From Pseudomonas sp. Irchel s3h17 (lineage in GTDB: Bacteria > Pseudomonadota > Gammaproteobacteria > Pseudomonadales > Pseudomonadaceae): a stretch of DNA of 64,000 nucleotides. Below the pieces are notes generated by a model. The model was not told the origin of the DNA. It did not search any database and worked only from the letters and a program-made list of their open reading frames with translations. The position numbers were made by a program, and so were the translations under genes. The stretch's first letter is position 1. Every line of letters starts with the position of its first letter. The stretch spans positions 44,326-108,325 of the forward strand of contig NZ_FYDL01000009.1 in NCBI RefSeq assembly GCF_900187505.1, read 5' to 3'. This document shows, in pieces, positions 61,928 to 64,000 of this stretch.

Positions 61928-64000
61928 TTACGCTGTCTTGATCAGCTCAATCCTGACGGCGCACTTTTTGTAATCCGTCTGCTTGGAGATCGGGTCCGTC
62001 GCATCGAGCGTGACCTTGTTGATCAACCTGTTGGCATCGAAGAACGGCACGAACACCAAGCCCGGTGGCGGCTTGTTACGGCCTCGGGTTTCGATGCGCC
62101 CGCGCATTTCACCGCGACGACTGATCACTTTGACTTCACTGCCGCGACGGGCATTCAAGGCCTTGGCATCGTCCGGGTGCATGTACACCAACGCGTCGGG
62201 CACCGCCTTGTGGAGCTCTTCCACGCGCTGGGTCATGGACCCGGTATGCCAATGCTCCAGGACCCGCCCGGTGCTCAGCCAGAACGGGAAGTCCGCATCC
62301 GGGGCTTCCGCCGGCGGCTCGTAGGGCAGCGCAAAGATGATCGCTTTCTTGTCGGGGTAGCCATAGAACTGCACACCGCTGCCCTTTTCCACGTAAGGGT
62401 CATAGCCTTCACGAAAACGCCAGCGGGTTTCCTTGCCGTCGACAACCGGCCAGCGCAACCCCCGCTCGGTGTGATAGAGATCAAAGGGTGCAAGGTCATG
62501 GCCATGTCCCCGGCCGAACTGGGCGTACTCTTCGAACAGGCCTTTTTGCAGGTAGAAACCAAAGTCCTTGGCCTCTGCATTCTGATAGGCGGCGTCCAGT
62601 TGCTCGTTCGGAAACTGGTCGACCTGGCCGTTCTTGAACAGCACCTCAAACAGGGTCTTGCCCTTGTATTGTGGTGAGGTTGCCAGCAACTCCGCCGGCC
62701 AGACTTCGTCGGTGGTGAATCGCTTGGAAAACTCGACCAGTTGCCAGAGATCGGACCTGGCATCACCCGGCGCCGTCACCAACTGATGCCAGAACTGAGT
62801 GCGCCGTTCCGCATTGCCGTAAGCCCCCTCTTTTTCGACCCACATCGCTGTCGGCAGAATCAGATCGGCCGCTTGCGCGGAAACCGTCGGGTACACGTCG
62901 GACACAATCACGAAGTTCTGGGGATTGCGCCAGCCAGGCAGTACTTCCTGCATGATATTGGGACCGGCCTGCATGTTGTTGCTGGCCATGGTCCAGTAGA
63001 CATTGATCACACCGTCCTTGAGCATGCGGCTCTGCTGCACCGCGTGGAACCCGATCTTTTCATTGACGGTGCCTGGCGGCACCTTCCAGATTTTTTCCGC
63101 CTTCGCACGGTGCGCCGGGTTGGTGACCACCAGGTCCGCGGGCAGGCGATGGGAGAACGTCCCCACTTCCCGCGCCGTGCCACAGGCCGATGGCTGGCCG
63201 GTCAGGGAGAAGGGACTGTTGCCCGGCTCGCTGATCTTGCCGGTCAGCAGATGGATGTTGTAGATCAGGTTATTGGCCCACACCCCACGCGTGTGCTGGT
63301 TGAAGCCCATGGTCCAGAATGAAACCACTTTGCGCTTCGGGTCCGCGTACAGTTGCGCCAGGGCCTCGAGGCGCTCGGCCGGCACCCCGGTTTCCCTGGC
63401 GGTGCGCTCCAGGGTGTAGGGTTTTACAAAGGCGGCGAACTGCTCGAAGTCGATATCGCTCCAGGTGTTCGCCTTGGCCGCATTCTTGGCCTTCATCTCC
63501 AGTGGATCATCGCTGCGCAGACCGTAGCCGATGTCATCGACTCCCTTGGCGAATTTGGTGTGCTTGCTGACAAACTCCGTGTTCACCGAGCCACTTTCAA
63601 TGATGTAGTTGGCGATGTAATTGAGGATCAGCAGGTCGGTCTGTGGCTTGAACACCATCGGGATGTCGGCCAGCTCAAAACTGCGGTGCTCGAAGGTGGA
63701 CAGTACCGCGACCTTGACGTCGGGCTGGCTCAACCGGCGATCCGTCACCCGACTCCAGAGAACCGGGTGCATCTCCGCCATGTTCGATCCCCACAAGACG
63801 AACGCATCGGTGACTTCGATATCGTCATAACAGCCCATGGGTTCGTCGATGCCGAACGTACGCATGAACCCCATGACCGCGGAGGCCATGCAATGACGTG
63901 CATTGGGATCGATGTTGTTGGTGCGAAATCCCGCCTTCATGAGTTTGTTGGCGGCATAACCTTCCCAGACGGTCCACTGCCCGGAGCCGAACATCGCGAT
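61928..64000 (-). CDS. napA: Periplasmic nitrate reductase catalytic subunit NapA (N-terminus outside the window)
   Basis: About 690 C-terminal residues are visible. The molybdenum-ligand Cys region is present ([21 protein letters not shown]), as are the MGD-binding stretches ([51 protein letters not shown]) and the C-terminal cofactor domain ([18 protein letters not shown]). The Tat signal and 4Fe-4S site lie beyond base 64000. NapA reduces nitrate to nitrite in the periplasm. The order napA-napB-napC is standard. Confidence 0.97.
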   Translation of the reverse strand: MAMFGSGQWTVWEGYAANKLMKAGFRTNNIDPNARHCMASAVMGFMRTFGIDEPMGCYDDIEVTDAFVLWGSNMAEMHPVLWSRVTDRRLSQPDVKVAVLSTFEHRSFELADIPMVFKPQTDLLILNYIANYIIESGSVNTEFVSKHTKFAKGVDDIGYGLRSDDPLEMKAKNAAKANTWSDIDFEQFAAFVKPYTLERTARETGVPAERLEALAQLYADPKRKVVSFWTMGFNQHTRGVWANNLIYNIHLLTGKISEPGNSPFSLTGQPSACGTAREVGTFSHRLPADLVVTNPAHRAKAEKIWKVPPGTVNEKIGFHAVQQSRMLKDGVINVYWTMASNNMQAGPNIMQEVLPGWRNPQNFVIVSDVYPTVSAQAADLILPTAMWVEKEGAYGNAERRTQFWHQLVTAPGDARSDLWQLVEFSKRFTTDEVWPAELLATSPQYKGKTLFEVLFKNGQVDQFPNEQLDAAYQNAEAKDFGFYLQKGLFEEYAQFGRGHGHDLAPFDLYHTERGLRWPVVDGKETRWRFREGYDPYVEKGSGVQFYGYPDKKAIIFALPYEPPAEAPDADFPFWLSTGRVLEHWHTGSMTQRVEELHKAVPDALVYMHPDDAKALNARRGSEVKVISRRGEMRGRIETRGRNKPPPGLVFVPFFDANRLINKVTLDATDPISKQTDYKKCAVRIELIKTA

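Noticed and set aside
1..64000. tRNA, rRNA genes or CRISPR arrays
   Set aside because: No tRNA or rRNA sequence and no regularly spaced short repeats were recognised. The repeats found are REP pairs, palindromes, a peptide repeat and the long direct repeat.

Overview
The window comes from a Pseudomonas chromosome, most likely the P. fluorescens group. The evidence is high GC content and the Pseudomonas flagellar regulators FleQ, FleS, FleR, FleN, FlhF and FliA. Separate MotC/MotD stators, the ParC/ParP chemotaxis pair and the HptB-HsbR-HsbA module between fliJ and fliK point the same way. Nearly all genes lie on the minus strand, so transcription runs from high to low coordinates.

Layout from low to high coordinates. 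(1) 1-373: end of a plus-strand gene pair, the second gene being a small stand-alone FlhB C-terminal-domain protein. (2) 413-9183: an eleven-gene, tightly coupled, visibly AT-richer biosynthetic operon: ACP, Cys-less KS, active KS, PaaK-like adenylating enzyme, two membrane proteins, two hotdog proteins, a ketoreductase, an arylamine N-acetyltransferase-like enzyme and an ATP-grasp ligase. It is bracketed by two 99 percent identical ~313 bp direct repeats (3-315 and 9550-9862), each carrying the flhB-like gene, so it looks like an island dropped into the flagellar/chemotaxis locus. (3) 10125-19373: chemotaxis and stator genes (DUF2802, cheW, parP-like, parC-like, motD, motC, cheB, cheA, cheZ, cheY), with a 266 bp nested inverted-repeat element between motC and motD. 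(4) 19540-24687: fliA, fleN, flhF, flhA. (5) 24780-26405: accessory insertion between flhA and flhB, holding a REP pair, a short RHS-core protein with an AT-rich Ser-rich tail, and a RAYT transposase fragment. (6) 26406-33406: flhB, fliRQPONML, a REP pair and fliK. (7) 33488-41756: hptB-hsbR-hsbA, then fliJIHGFE. (8) 41887-46078: fleR, fleS, fleQ. (9) 46250-50611: fliT, fliS, fliD, flaG, fliC. (10) 50933-51859: a lone KAS III-like gene at the usual flagellin-glycosylation island position. (11) 52226-60606: flgLKJIHGF. (12) 60819-64000: napC, napB and a partial napA.

The core encodes a polar flagellum almost completely, lacking mainly flgBCDE, flgAMN and motAB. Readable sigma-54 promoters (GG-N10-GC) precede flgF, fleS, fliE, fliL, fliK and flhA, and a sigma-28 promoter precedes fliC. 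This fits the FleQ to RpoN/FleSR to FliA hierarchy whose regulators are all present.

The strongest candidate for an undescribed system is the operon at 413-9183. It has the parts of a discrete-enzyme (type II), reducing polyketide or polyene pathway. It includes a KS/Cys-less KS pair and two hotdog proteins whose catalytic half-sites look complementary: one has the His motif, the other the Glu motif. Probable amide-forming off-loading (NAT-like and ATP-grasp) replaces a thioesterase. The product cannot be read from sequence.
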